This document shows positions 12,113 through 25,920 of a stretch of 64,000 bases of DNA, piece by piece. Made by a program: the position numbers and the translations under genes. The DNA lies in contig OZ231127.1 in NCBI GenBank assembly GCA_965153355.1, positions 19,778,001 to 19,842,000 of the forward strand, written 5' to 3'. This DNA is from Flaccisagitta enflata (taxonomy: Eukaryota; Chaetognatha; Sagittoidea; Aphragmophora). The first letter of the stretch is position 1; the number at the start of each line of letters is the position of its first letter. The notes under the pieces are model-generated. The model saw only the letters and a list, made by a program, of their open reading frames with translations. It did no database searches and had not been told where the DNA came from.

Positions 12113-12450
12113 TTTAAGCAACTTTTTGGTCCGTCGGTCCGTCTGTTACAAAACTGTTTTTTGAGGTATAAAGCTCTTGCCCACCCATCTGCTATTCCTG
12201 CTGCCATGTATACGGCCTTGTTTAAAGTTTGTGCAGCTTTTTAGTTGCAGACATGTAACTCTATGAGGCTTTGTCTGTCCATCTGTCCATCCATCTGTCC
12301 TTCTTGCTTGTTGAAAACACAAAAAACGCGCATTTTTGATGCTGCAGTTGTTATTGTGTGGGAGGGTTGCTAGGAGTTGAGGTGGGGTGAGGCTGGAGGT
12401 TTGATGCCCCTGCCCACCTGTCTGCAATGATATTGTGACCCCGTATAACA
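12113..12450 (+). mobile_element. Two tandem short (GTCC)n-core elements
   Basis: The first, 12113-12222, ends in GTATACGGCCTTGTTT. The second, 12239-12450, starts TTTTTAGTTGCAGACATGTA and ends in the GCAATGATATTGTGACCCCG type. Both 3'-end types therefore occur side by side in the same orientation. Confidence 0.75.
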
Positions 12451-12479
12451 TGTTTGAAAATAGATTTTCAATGAATGAA

Positions 12480-13695
12480 CATCTTTACCATTTTTTTATC
12501 GTTTTTATTTTGTATTTTCTGAAAGATTTTAGCAACTTTTCAGCTAATTTCTGAAAAAAAGCTGTTTTTCAAAGGATCTTAGTAACTTTTTAGCTATTTT
12601 TTAGCAACAACGCCGGCTTTTAGCAGGTTTTTAGCATCTTGTTAGAATGATCTTTGGTTTTTAGCAACTTTTTAGCAAAAAACACCGGTTTTTAGCAGGT
12701 TTTTAGCAACTTTTTAGCAAAAAACGCCGGTTTTTAGCAGGTTTTTAGCATCGTGTTTGCAAGATCTATGCGTCTAGTGCTTTTGGCAGCTTGAATTGAG
12801 TTTTTAGCACCTTTTTAGCGCCTGAGTTTTTTAATGCTTTTTGGCACACTGAGGTGGTATCCAAAGGCCAGTCTTTAGCAGATTTTTAATCATATTTTAG
12901 CAAGTTTTTAGTCTAAGATGATGTCAGCTTTTTTAAATGCAGGCCTGTATATAGTTGCATATTTCCCCCCCCCCCGGCAGGGGGGGAATAAAATCAAAGG
13001 ATTTGGACATAGGGAAGAAAAACAAAGGTCGGGAAAATGAAAAGATGTGAAATATAGAAGATTTTATACTTTTGGCAGTACTAAAATGTAATAGTTAGTA
13101 ACTACAACACTATTTTACACTATTCAAATCAATGTATTACTATATAGGGGGTAAATGGGGAAGAAAATCATATGTAGATTGGCCCCGCGGGGAAGAAAAT
13201 CGAAGGACCAGGGGGGGAAAGAAATCAAAGGTCGTGCAACTATATACAACCCTGCATATATGTCTTCTCTAACTTTTTAGCTTCATTTTAGCAGCTTTCA
13301 AGATTCCTTTAAGCAGGTTTTTAACCTGATTTTGGATATTTCTAGGTTTCTTTTAGCAGTATTTTAGCAGCTTTTTAGCATCTTTTCGATAATTTTTAGT
13401 CAGTTTTTAGCCCATTTTAGCTTCTTTTAAAAATTTTTTAGCGCCTTTTTAGCTCTTTTTTAGCGCCTTTTTAGCCTTTTTTTAGTAATTATCTTGTCAT
13501 GGCTTCATGATAGTTTTAGCAACTTTTTAGCAACCTTTTAGCACATGCGAATTTTTAGCGGGTTTTTAGTCTCTTGACTAGAAGCTAAAAACTTTTTAGC
13601 GTGCCCCCTTTACCCAAAAAACGTGCTAAAAAGTGCTAAAAAGTGCTAAAAAGTGCTAAAAAGTGCTAAAAAGTTACTAAAAAGATTTTAGCCTT
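12480..13695. repeat. TTTTTAGC repeat DNA
   Basis: The octamer TTTTTAGC and short variants (AACTTTTTAGCA, GGTTTTTAGCA) recur dozens of times. Near 13622-13680 the strand flips and a perfect 11-bp repeat GTGCTAAAAAG appears. A related array is at 40595-41202, and a short remnant at 31125-31145. Confidence 0.8.
12941..13258. mobile_element. 318-bp inverted-repeat insertion in TTTTTAGC DNA
   Basis: The left end TGCAGGCCTGTATATAGTTG (12941) matches the inverted right end CAACTATATACAACCCTGCA (13258). The interior has G-runs and GGGGAAGAAAATC motifs unlike the surrounding repeats, which resume on both sides. Confidence 0.65.
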
Positions 13696-13989
13696 CCCCC
13701 TCCGTGACAAGTTTGTTTTTAGCACTTTTGGGTTTGGCGGAAAAGCTCATTGGTTCATGCGGTAAATCAGCTCCAATCAGGAAATCCAGCAGGAGATGAT
13801 CTTTCCGTATGAACACTGAACAGATGTTGAAACAGCGGCAGCGGCAGCAGAGTTGATAATTTGCATAAAACAGTTATTAGCATTACCATTAGTATCGCCA
13901 ATCGGTATCGCCAATCGGCATCGCCAGTAGGTATCATCAACAATTAAGTTTGTAGGTGATACTGGTTCAGCATCCCAATACTAGCAAAC

Positions 13990-14150
13990 TAGATACAGGT
14001 CAGTATGTACTCAGTCATAGAGTATGTACTCAGTCATAGAGTATGTACTCAGTCATAGAGTATGTACTCAGTCATAGAGTATGTACTCAGTCATAGAGTA
14101 TGTACTCAGTCATAAAGTATGTACTGAGTCATAGAGTATGTACTCGTTTA
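13990..14150. repeat. 19-bp tandem repeat, 8-9 copies
   Basis: The unit TAGAGTATGTACTCAGTCA repeats head to tail. Each unit holds the small hairpin GAGTA-TG-TACTC. Confidence 0.9.
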
Positions 14151-15700
14151 AAAACGTAAAAATGTAAATGAAAGGGATACACGTTGAAGCGAATGTAATT
14201 GACATTCAAGTCAGGTCAGAGGACATACAGAAGTTTTTAGTCACAAGTTACAGTACTTTACACCAAGCTTTGCCTCTCTGTCCGTTGGTCTGTCACATTT
14301 ACTTTTTAAATGTCTTTGCAGTCTTTCCCATCACTGCCTATGCCCAAATGCTCCACTGACCTCAAATACAGCCACTGCCCACCCGCATGTGACTTTGTAG
14401 CCATTGAGCTTAATTTGTTTTCAAACTTAGCTCCGTGACGCGGAGGAGGGAAAGAAACGAATATTCCAGGGAGAAGCTCTGTGACTGAACCAGGGCGTTG
14501 AATGTGGTCGATCTAAGACGTGGAAGCAGCATAGAGGATTGCATCACATGAACGGGGAAAAAGACGGGGGAATTAAGCATTAGTACAAGATACCGGCAAA
14601 AAAAGGGGAATTACATCAAAGGTCAAAGCCATGGATGGAGGCAGGGGCAGATGGCAGACTGAAAAAATAGATATCCACGAAAATATCTATTTTCTCCATC
14701 ATTTTCTCAGAAATGTTGAGGGAAAATCCCATGTGGCCTCAATGGCATCCTAATGTAGCCGCAAAAGGGCATTTGAAGCGCAAGAATGATTTGAAACCTC
14801 TAAATAAAATCATACGGAAAGCTTACCTGATGCCCCGATGACATAAATTGACGTGAGAGTGGCGACCGGAAGCCGCAGCAGGTGTTGTTGTTGTTGTTGT
14901 TGTTGTAGTCCTTTAATTTATCTACAAGTAGCATTTTGCAGATTGCCAAAATTCGTTTCTGTTCCAAAGATATTGACAAAACCGTCGGGGGTTCCAACAC
15001 TGCGATCACCGCCGAAATTGCGCCAACTTTGATATGCGCCACGGCCGAACAAAACATTTGAGGACAATGCCCTTTAATAGGGTAGTAGTCCTTTACTTCA
15101 TCTACAAGTAGCATTTTGCGGATTGCCAAAATTCGTCTCCATTGCCGAGATATCGACGAAACTGTCAGGGGTACGAATTTAGCGGTCGCCGCCGCATTTG
15201 CCCCGACTTTGACAATGCGCTGCGTCTAAACAAAACTTTCAAAGACAATGCCCTCTAGTACAATTGTAGCTTAGTCCTTCCTTTAGAAGCAGCAACATGC
15301 ATAACTCCAAAATTCGCTTCCGTACCGGAGTTATCGTTAATAGGAGGTTTGCTGTCATTTTTTGTCGCGTGCACGCGACTCTATAACCCAAAGAAGCTAT
15401 CGACGGGGCACTTGACTTAAACCAATTTTGAAAGAAATTGTTGAGCATGTGCCTCTTGATGTGGAGATCATTCTCTGAAAATCGCATGAATATCAAAGAA
15501 GTTGTTTGCGATCAGGAACGTTGAAGTAAGAGTTCGGCGGTGGCGCAAAGCCTCGGGAAAAATGCGACTTAATAAGGCAAAGCTATTCTAAAGAAAAGTG
15601 AAATCTTAAGCTAGCATTTAAGCCGACTGGTATCTTAAGTCAGTGTCATAAGACTGAGTCATAAGTAGATGTCACTAGTCGTTGTCACTAGTTGGTATTA
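14150..15700. repeat. Non-coding stretch with three diverged 178-bp repeats
   Basis: CTACAAGTAGCATTTTGC with GCCAAAATTCGT recurs near 14920, 15100 and, more diverged, 15280, so the unit is about 178 bp (array about 14880-15340). Another copy is near 28900-29020. A (TTG)n run lies at 14881-14906. I see no gene. Confidence 0.6.
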
Positions 15701-15707
15701 CAACTTG

Positions 15708-15828
15708 GTATCACAACCCGGTATCACACCCCGGTATCACAACCCGGTATCACAACCCGGTATCACAACCCGGTATCACAACCCGGTATCACAACCCGGT
15801 ATCACAACCCGGTATCACAAATCACAAA
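15708..15828. repeat. 13-bp minisatellite CGGTATCACAACC
   Basis: Nine or so head-to-tail copies. The same 13-mer, in both orientations, punctuates the whole 18.66-27.9 kb array. Confidence 0.9.
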
Positions 15829-15885
15829 TCAATGGGTTGTAAGGGTTTTACAGATTTTGCAGGCCCACCTCCACGCGACTGTTGA

Positions 15886-18656
15886 CTGTCTATGCTCTTG
15901 ACAAATGAGGACTGTCTATCCTCTTGACAAACGAGGACTGTCTATCCTCTTGACAAACGAGGACTGTCTATCCTCTTGACAAACGAGGACTGTCTATCCT
16001 CTTGACAAACGAGGACTGTCTATCCTCTTGACAAACGAGGACTGTCTATCCTCTTGACAAACGAGGACTGTCTATCCTCTTGACAAACGAGGACTGTCTA
16101 TCCTCTTGACAAACGAGGACTGTCTATCCTCTTGACAAACGAGGACTGTCTATCCTCTTGACAAACGAGGACTGTCTATCCTCTTGACAAACGAGGACTG
16201 TCTATCCTCTTGACAAAGGAGGACTGTCTATCCTCTTGACAAAAGAGGACTGTCTATCCTTTTGACAAACGAGGACTGTCTATCCTCTTGACAAACGAGG
16301 ACTGTCTATCCTTTTGACAAACGAGGATTGTCTATCCTCTTGACAAACGAGGACTGTCTATCCTTTTGACAAACAAGGACTGTCTATCCTTTTGACAAAC
16401 GAGGACTGTCTATCCTTTTGACAAACGAGGACTGTCTATCCTTTTGACAAACGAGGACTGTCTATCCTCTTGACAAACGAGGACTGTCTATCCTCTTGAC
16501 AAACGAGGACTGTCTATCCTCTTGACAAACGAGGACTGTCTATCCTCTTGACAAACGAGGACTGTCTATCCTCTTGACAAACGAGGACTGTCTATCCTCT
16601 TGACAAACGAGGACTGTCTATCCTCTTGACAAACGAGGACTGTCTATCCTCTTGACAAACGAGGACTGTCTATCCTCTTGACAAACGAGGACTGTCTATC
16701 CTCTTGACAAACGAGGACTGTCTATCCTCTTGACAAACGAGGACTGTCTATCCTCTTGACAAACGAGGACTGTCTATCCTCTTGACAAACGAGGACTGTC
16801 TATCCTCTTGACAAACGAGGACTGTCTATCCTCTTGACAAACGAGGACTGTCTATCCTCTTGACAAACGAGGACTGTCTATCCTCTTGACAAACGAGGAC
16901 TGTCTATCCTCTTGACAAACGAGGACTGTCTATCCTCTTGACAAACGAGGACTGTCTATCCTCTTGACAAACGAGGACTGTCTATCCTCTTGACAAACGA
17001 GGACTGTCTATCCTCTTGACAAACGAGGACTGTCTATCCTCTTGACAAACGAGGACTGTCTATCCTCTTGACAAACGAGGACTGTCTATCCTCTTGACAA
17101 ACGAGGACTGTCTATCCTCTTGACAAACGAGGACTGTCTATCCTCTTGACAAACGAGGACTGTCTATCCTCTTGACAAACGAGGACTGTCTATCCTCTTG
17201 ACAAACGAGGACTGTCTATCCTCTTGACAAACGAGGACTGTCTATCCTCTTGACAAACGAAGACTGTCTATCCTCTTGACAAACGAGGACTGTCTATCCT
17301 CTTGACAAACGAGGACTGTCTATCCTCTTGACAAACGAGGACTGTCTATCCTCTTGACAAACGAGGACTGTCTATCCTCTTGACAAACGAGGACTGTCTA
17401 TCCTCTTGACAAACGAGGACTGTCTATCCTCTTGACAAACGAGGACTGTCTATCCTCTTGACAAACGAGGACTGTCTATCCTCTTGACAAACGAGGACTG
17501 TTTATCCTTTTGACAAACGAGGACTGTTTATCCTCTTGACAAACGAGGACAGTCTATCCTCTTCCCCACGAGGACTGTCTATCCTCTTGACAAACGAGGA
17601 CTGTCTATCCTCTTGACAAACGAGGACTGTCTATCCTCTTGACAAACGAGGACTGTCTATCCTCTTGACAAACGAGGACTGTCTATCCTCTTGACAAACG
17701 AGGACTGTCTATCCTCTTGACAAACGAGGACTGTCTATCCTCTTGACAAACGAGGACTGTCTATCCTCTTGACAAACGAGGACTGTCTATCCTCTTGACA
17801 AACGAGGACTGTCTATCCTCTTGACAAACGAGGACTGTCTATCCTCTTGACAAACGAGGACTGTCTATCCTCTTGACAAACGAGGACTGTCTATCCTCTT
17901 GACAAACGAGGACTGTCTATCCTCTTGACAAACGAGGACTGTCTATCCTCTTGACAAACGAGGACTGTCTATCCTCTTGACAAACGAGGACTGTCTATCC
18001 TCTTGACAAACGAGGACTGTCTATCCTCTTGACAAACGAGGACTGTCTATCCTCTTGACAAACGAGGACTGTCTATCCTCTTGACAAACGAGGACTGTCT
18101 ATCCTCTTGACAAACGAGGACTGTCTATCCTCTTGACAAACGAGGACTGTCTATCCTCTTGACAAACGAGGACTGTCTATCCTCTTGACAAACGAGGACT
18201 GTCTATCCTCTTGACAAACGAGGACTGTCTATCCTCTTGACAAACGAGGACTGTCTATCCTCTTGACAAACGAGGACTGTCTATCCTCTTGACAAACGAG
18301 GACTGTCTATCCTCTTGACAAACGAGGACTGTCTATCCTCTTGACAAACGAGGACTGTCTATCCTCTTGACAAACGAGGACTGTCTATCCTCTTGACAAA
18401 CGAGGACTGTCTATCCTCTTGACAAACGAGGACTGTCTATCCTCTTGACCAACGAGGACTGTCTATCCTCTTGACAAACGAGGACTGTCTATCCTCTTGA
18501 CAAACGAGGACTGTCTATCCTCTTGACAAACGAGGACTGTCTATCCTCTTGACAAACGAGGACTGTCTATCCTCTTGACAAACGAGGACTGTCTATCCTC
18601 TTGACAAACGAGGACTGCCTATCCTCTTGACAAACGAGGACTGTCTATCCTCTTGA
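15886..18656. repeat. 26-bp hairpin satellite, about 105 copies
   Basis: The unit GAGGACTGTCTATCCTCTTG plus ACAAAC repeats almost perfectly for 2.77 kb. Each unit contains the inverted repeat GAGGA-N7-TCCTC. Variants cluster: CTTTTGAC copies at 16250-16450, and an odd CTTCCCCACGAGG unit near 17562. There is no unique spacer, so it is not a CRISPR array. Confidence 0.97.
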
Positions 18657-21600
18657 GAGATAAGGTCCTCGTAGCCTAGTATCTCTGCTATCAACAAAGA
18701 TTTTCATGAAGCTGTGTTAAACGGTTCAGCGGCAGTGTCGTCAAAGTTGACGGACGACGCGAGCTGGTCGACGACGTCGATGTAAATTGATGCTGACGCC
18801 GTTGTAGTCAAAGGAATTTCATAAATACTGAAATACAAGTAGTTCACGGTATAGAGCAGCTCTGATAAGATTTTTGTGATGATTCATCAAATGGTTCGGC
18901 GACAGCACATTGTCAAAGTTGAAGTTTCAGCGTGAAAACGCCGCCGGGGATGTGTATCTTCATAGCCGCGGCTGTAGTTACTCAAATGTCGCAAAATTTT
19001 ACCAGGTTGTGATACCTGGTTGTGATACCAGGTTGTGATACCGGGTTGTGATACCGGGTTGTGATACCGGGTTGTGATACCGGGTCACCACAAAAATTCT
19101 ACTAGAGCTGCTTCACATCACGACCGGGTTGTGATACCGGGTTGTTACCTTGTGAACCACTGAACGGGTCGCCACAAAAATTCTACTAGAGCTGCTTCAC
19201 ATCATGACTTACTGCTGGTAAAAATTTCGCGACATTCAAGTCACTACAGCCGCGGCCACAACGATTTACATCGCCTGCGGCGATCTCGCGCTGAACCGTC
19301 AACTTTGACAACATGCTGTTGCCAAACCAGTTGATGGATCATCACAAGAATCTTATCATAGCTGCTCTATACTGTGAACTACTTGAATTTCAATTTTTAC
19401 AAAATTCCATTGACTACAATGGCGTCAGCATCAATTTACATCAGCATCGTCAAGCTTGCGTCAAACCATCAACTGTGACAATGCATTGCCGCCAAACCGT
19501 TTAACACAGCTTCATAAAAATTACCAGGTTGTGATACCGGGTTGTGATACTGGGTTGTGATACCGGTTGTTACCTTGTGAACCGCTGAACGGATCGCCAC
19601 AAAAATTCTACCAGAGCTGCTCGACATCACAACTTATTGCTGGTAAAAATTTCGCGACATTCGAGTCACTACAGCCGCTGCTATAACAACTACATTGCAG
19701 GCGGCGATCTCGCGCCGAACCGTCAACTTGGACAACATGCTGTCGCCGAACCGTTTGATGGATCATCACAAAAATCTTAGCAGAGCTGCTCTTTACCGTG
19801 AACTACTTGTATTTTACGAAATTCCATCGACTACAACGGCGTCAGCATCAATTTACATCGGCGGCGTCGAGCTCGCGTCAAACCGTCAACTTTTACAACG
19901 CACTACCACCAAACCGTTTAACACAGCTTCAGGAAAATTACCAGGTTGTGATACCGGTTGTGATACTGGGTTGTGATACCGGGTTGTGATACCGGGTCGT
20001 GACACCAGGTTGTTACCTTGTAAACCGCTGAACGGATCGCCACAAAAATTCTACCAGAGCTGCTTAACATCACAACTTACTGCTGGTGAAAATTTGAGTC
20101 ACTACAGCCGCGGCAATGACAATTTACATCGCCGGCGGCGATCTCGCGCTGAACCGTCAACTTCGACAATGTGCTCAGTAGTTCACAAGGTGACAACCCG
20201 GTATCACAACACAGTATCTCAACCCGGTATTTCAACCTGGTATCACAACCCCGTATCACAACCTGGTAATTTTTATGAAGCTGTGTTAAACGGTTCGGCA
20301 GCAGTGCGTCGTCAAAGTTGACGGTTTGGCGCAAGCTCGATGACGCCGATGTAAATTGATGCTAACACCATTGTAGTCTATGGAATTTCGTAAAAATTGA
20401 AATATAAGTAGTTCACGGCATAGAGCAGCTCTGATAAGATTTTTGTGATGATCCATCAAACAGTTCGGCGACAGCACATTCTCGAAGTTGACGGTTCGGC
20501 CCGAGATCATTAGCCGCGGCTATAGTGACTCAAATGTCGCGAAATTTTTATCAGCAGTAAGTTATGATGTTGAGCAGCTCTGGTTGTGATACCGGGTTGT
20601 GATACTGGGTTGTGTTCCGGGTTGTTACCCGGTGAACCGCTGATGATTGCCACAAAAAATCTACTAGAACTGCTTCACATCATGAATTTCTGCTGGTAAA
20701 AATTTCGCGACATTCAAGTCACTACAGCTGCTGCTACGACGATTTACAACGCCGGCAGCGATCTCGCGCTGAACCGTCAACTTTGACAACAAGTTGATGG
20801 ATCATCACGAAAATCTTATCAGAGCTGCTCTATACTGTGAGCTACTTGAATTTCAATTGACTACAACGGCGTCAGAATCAATTTACATCGGCAGCGTCGA
20901 GCTCGCGTAGAACCATCAACTGACAACGCATTGCCGCCAAACCGTTTAACACAGCTTCGTAAAAATTACCAGGTTGTGATACCAGGTTGTGATACTGGGT
21001 TGTTACCTTGTGAACCGCTGAACTGCTGAACGGATCGCCACAAAAGTTCTACCAGAGCTGCTGGACAACACAACTTACTGCTGGTAAAAATTTCGCGTCA
21101 TTCGAGTCACTACAGCCGCGGCTATAACAATTTACATCGCCGGCGGCGATCTCACGCCGAACCGTCAACTTAAACAATGTGCTGTCGCCAAACCGTTTGA
21201 TGGATCATCACAAAAATCTTATAAGAGCTGCTTTATACCATGAACTACTTGTATTTCAATTTTTACGAAATTCCATCAACAACAACGGCGTCAGCATCAA
21301 TTTACATTGGCGGCGTCAGGCTCGCGTCAAACCGTCAACTTTTACAACGCACTACCGCCGAACCGTTTAACACAGCTTCATGAAAATTATCAGGTTGTGA
21401 TACCGGGTTGTGATACCGGGTGATATACCGGGTTGTGTTACTGGGTTGTGATACCGGGTTGTGATACCGGGTTGTGATACCAGGTTGTGATACCGGGTTG
21501 TAATACCGGGTGTGACACTGGGTTGTTACCTTGTGAACTCGGTATCACAACCCGGTATCACAACCCGGTATCACAACCCGGTATCACAACCCGGTATCAC

Positions 21601-22470
21601 AACCCGTTATCACAACCCGTTATCACAACCTGGTAATTTTCATGAAGCTGTGTTAAACGGTTCGGCGGTAGTGCGTTGTAAAAGTTGATGGTTTGATGCG
21701 AGCGGCGTCAGCATCAATTTATATCGGCGGCGTTGAGCTCGCGTCAAACCGTCAACTTCTACAACGCACTACCGCCGAACCGTTTAACACAGCTTCATGA
21801 AAATAACCAGGTTGTGATACCGGGTTGTGATACCGGGTTGTGATACCGGGTTGTGACACCGGAATGTTACCTTGTGAACCGCTGAACGGATCGCCACAAA
21901 AATTCTACCAGAGCTGCTCGACATCACAACTTCCTGCTGGTGCAAATTTGAGTCACTACAGCTGTGGCTATGACGATCTCGGTGATCTCGCGCTGAACCG
22001 TCAACTCCAACAATGTGCTCAGTGGTTCACAAGGTGACAACCCAGTATCACAACCCAGTATCTCAACCCGGAATTTCAACCCGGCATCACAACCCGGTAT
22101 CACAACCTGGTAATTTTTATGAAGCTGTGTTAAACGGTTTGGGTGCAGTGCGTCGTCAAAGTTGAAGGTTTGGCGCGAGCTCGACGACACCGATGTAAAT
22201 TGATGCTTACGCCATTGTAGTCATTGGAATTTCCTAAAAATTGAAGTACAAGTAGTTCACGGTATAGAGCAGCTCTGATAAGATTTATGTGATGATCCAT
22301 CAAACAGTTCGGCGACAGCACATTCTTGAAGTTGAAAGTTCAACGCGAGATCGCCGCCGGCGATGAAAATTGTTATAGCCGCGGCTGTACTGACTCAAAT
22401 GTCGCGAAATTTTTACCAGCAGTAAGTCGTGATGTCAAGCAGCTCTGGTTGTGATACCGGGTTGTGATAC
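18657..22470. repeat. Mirrored complex repeat array, left block
   Basis: Segments with GATCCATCAAACGGTTCGGC, TTGACGGTTCGGCGCGAG, CAGTAAGTCGTGATGTCGAG and the 13-bp CGGTATCACAACC repeat alternate between orientations; the copies near 18880, 20450 and 22290 are opposite to those near 19320, 19740, 20790 and 21180. It is GC-richer than the surroundings. The reading frames inside it are short and repeat-derived. Confidence 0.85.
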
Positions 22471-25400
22471 TGGATTGTGATGGATTGTAATGACTTTTGA
22501 TGGAAGTTTCATTACAAGCTATTACAACTCATTACAATCCATTACAATCCATTACAAACCAAGTTGATTTTGTATCATAATGCTTGAATATCACTACAAC
22601 TCATTACAATCCATTACAACTCATTACGATTCATTACAAACAAGTTCATGTTTTTGTCAACATCCTCGTCAAACCATTACAGTTCATTACAATCCATTAC
22701 AATCCATTACGATTGACAAAAAATGGCTCTAAATCCCCCATTAAACCCCTACCTATTAGCCCCTCCCATTCTAGAAACTGAACCATAATGGAACTTTTCA
22801 ATAAATTTCATTACGGCTCTACCTATAGGGGTAGGGACGTAATGACAATCGTAATGGATCGTAATGAAATTTCAATATAAAGAGATATGTGTCCTTTAGA
22901 GGAGAGTTTCTAGAATGGGAGGGGCTAAAAGGTAGGGGTTTAATGGGGGATTTAGAGCCATTTTTTGTCAATCGTAATGGATTGTAATGGATTGTAATGA
23001 CTTTTGATGGAAGTTTCATTACAAGCCATTACAACTCATTACAATCCATTACAAACCAAGTCGATTTTGTATCATAATGCTTGAATATCATTACAACTCA
23101 TTACAATCCATTACAACTCATTACAATCCATTACAACTCATTACGATTCATTACAAAGAAGTTCATGTTTTTGTCGATTTTGTATCATAATGCTTGAAAA
23201 TCATTACAACCCATTACAATCCATTACAACTCATTACGATTCATTACAAACAAGTTCATGTTTTTGTCAACATCCTTGTCAAACCATTACAGTTCATTTC
23301 AATCCATTACAATCCATTACAACTCATTACAGTTCATTACAATCCATTACAATCCATTACGATTGACAAAAAATGGCTCTAAATCCCCCATTAAACCCCT
23401 ACCTATTAGCCCCTCCCATTCTAGAAACTGAACCATAATGGAACTTTTCAATAAATTTCATTACGGCTCTACCTATAGGGGTAGGGACGTAATGACAATC
23501 GTAATGGATCGTAATGAAATTTCAATATAAAGAGATATTTGTCCTTTAGAGGAGAGTTTCTAGAATGGGAGGGGCTAAAAGGTAGGGGTTTAATGGGGGA
23601 TTTAGAGCCATTTTTTATCAATCGTAATGGATTGTAATGGATTGTAATGACTTTTGATGGAAGTTTCATTACAAGCCATTACAACTCATTACAATCCATT
23701 ACAATCCATTACAAACCAAGTCAATTTTGTATCATAATGCTTGAATATCATTACAACTCATTACAATCCATTACAACTCATTACGATTCATTACAAACAA
23801 GTTCATGTTTTTGTCAAACCATTACAGTTCATTACAATCCATTACAATCCATTACAATCCATTACGATTGACAAAAAATGGCTCTAAATCCCCCATTAAA
23901 CCCCTACCTATTAGCCCCTCCCATTCTAGAAACTGAACCATAATGGAACTTTTCAATAAATTTCATTACGGCTCTACCTATAGGGGTAGGGACGTAATGA
24001 CAATCGTAATGGATCGTAATGAAATTTCAATATAAAGAGATATGTGTCCTTTAGAGGAGAGTTTCTAGAATGGGAGGGGCTAAAAGGTAGGGGTTTAATG
24101 GGGGATTTAGAGCCATTTTTTGTCAATCGTAATGGATTGTAATGGATTGTAATGGATTATAATGACTTTTGATGGAAGTTTCATTACAAGCCATTACAAC
24201 TCATTACAATCCATTACAATTCATTACAAACTAAGTCGATTTTGTATCATTATGCTTGAAAATCATTACAACCATTACAATCCATTACAACTCATTACGA
24301 TTCATTACAAACAAGTTCATGTTTTTGTCAATATCCTTGTCCAACCATTACAGTTCATTACAATCCATTACAATCCATTACAATCCATTACGATTGACAA
24401 AAAATGGCTCTAAATCCCCCATTAAACCCCTACCTATTAGCCCCTCCCATTCTAGAAACTGAACCATAATGGAACTTTTCAATAAATTTCATTACGGCTC
24501 TACCTATAGGGGTAGGGACGTAATGACAATCGTAATGGATCGTAATGAAATTTCAATATAAAGAGATATGTGTCCTTTAGAGGAGAGTTTCTAGAATGGG
24601 AGGGGCTAAAAGGTAGGGGTTTAATGGGGGATTTAGAGCCATTTTTTGTCAATTGTAATGGATTGTAATGGATTGTAATGAATTGTAATGAACTTTAATG
24701 GTTTGACAAAAGGATGAACTTGTTTGTAATGAATCGTAATGAGTTGTAATGGATTGTAATGGGTTGTAATGATTTTCAAGCATTTTGATACAAAATCGAC
24801 TTGGTTTGTAATGAATTGTAATGGATTGTAATGAGTTGTAATGGCTTGTAATGAAACTTCCATCAAAAGTCATTATAATCCATTACAATCCATTACAATC
24901 CATTACGATTGACAAAAAATGGCTCTAAATCCCCCATTAAACCCCTACCTTTTAGCCCCTCCCATTCTAGAAACTGAACCTAAGGACACATACTCTTTCG
25001 ATAAATTTCATTACGATCTATTAAATTGTCATTACGTCCCGACCGTAATGGATCGTAATGAAATTTATTGAAAAGTTCCATTATGGTTCAGTTTCTAGAA
25101 TGGGAGGCTAATAGGTAGGGGTTTAATGGGGGATTTAGAGCCATTTTTTGTCAATCGTAATGGATTGTAATGGATTGTAATGGATGTAATGAACTGTAAT
25201 GGTTTGACAAAAACATGAAATCATTTGTAATGAATCGTAATGAGTTGTAATGGATTGTAATGAGTTGTAATGGATTGTAATGAGTTGTAATGATATTCAA
25301 GCATTATGATACAAAATCGACTTGGTTTGTAATGGATTGTAATGGATTGTAATGAGTTGTAATGGCTTGTAATGAAACTTCCATCAAAAGTCATTACAAT

Positions 25401-25920
25401 CCATTACAATCCATTACGATTGACAAAAAATGGCTCTAAATCCCCCATTAAACCCCTACCTTTTAGCCCCTCCCATTCTAGAATCTCTCCTCTAAAGGAC
25501 ACATATCTTTTTATATTGAAATTTCATTACGATCCATTACGATTGTCATTACGTCCCTACCCCTATAGGTAGAGCCGTAATGAAATTTATTGAAAAGTTC
25601 CATTATGGTTCAGTTTCTAGAATGGGAGGGGCTAATAGGTAGGGGTTTAATGGGGGATTTAGAGCCATTTTTTGTCAATTGTAATAGATTGTAATGGATT
25701 GTAATGAACTGTAATGGTTTGACAAGGATGTTGACAAAAACATGAACTTGTTTGTAATGAATCGTAATGAGTTGTAATGGATTGTAATGAGTTGTAATGA
25801 TATTCAAGCATTATGATACAAAATCGACTTGGTTTGTAATGGATTGTAATGGATTGTAATGAGTTGTAATGGCTTGTAATGAAACTTCCATCAAAAGTCA
25901 TTACAATCCATCACAATCCA
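22471..25920. mobile_element. 3.45-kb palindromic cluster of CATTACAATC repeats
   Basis: Six cores (about 22710, 23365, 23870, 24395, 24905, 25415) with TAAATCCCCCATTAAACCCC and its inverse are separated by CATTACAATC-type 10-bp repeats. Each core is itself a hairpin of about 250 bp. The outer ends, GGATTGTGATGGATTGTAAT at 22471 and its inverse at 25900-25920, are inverted copies. Both sides continue directly into 13-bp GGTTGTGATACCG repeats, so it looks like an insertion into the mirrored array. Confidence 0.85.

Noticed and set aside
15886-18656. CRISPR array
   Set aside because: The 26-bp units are contiguous and identical, with no unique spacers, and the genome is eukaryotic.
22584-25901. 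Recurrent 60-90 residue frames (ITIHYNPLQ type)
   Set aside because: They are reading frames through CATTACAATC repeats and change with each repeat copy.
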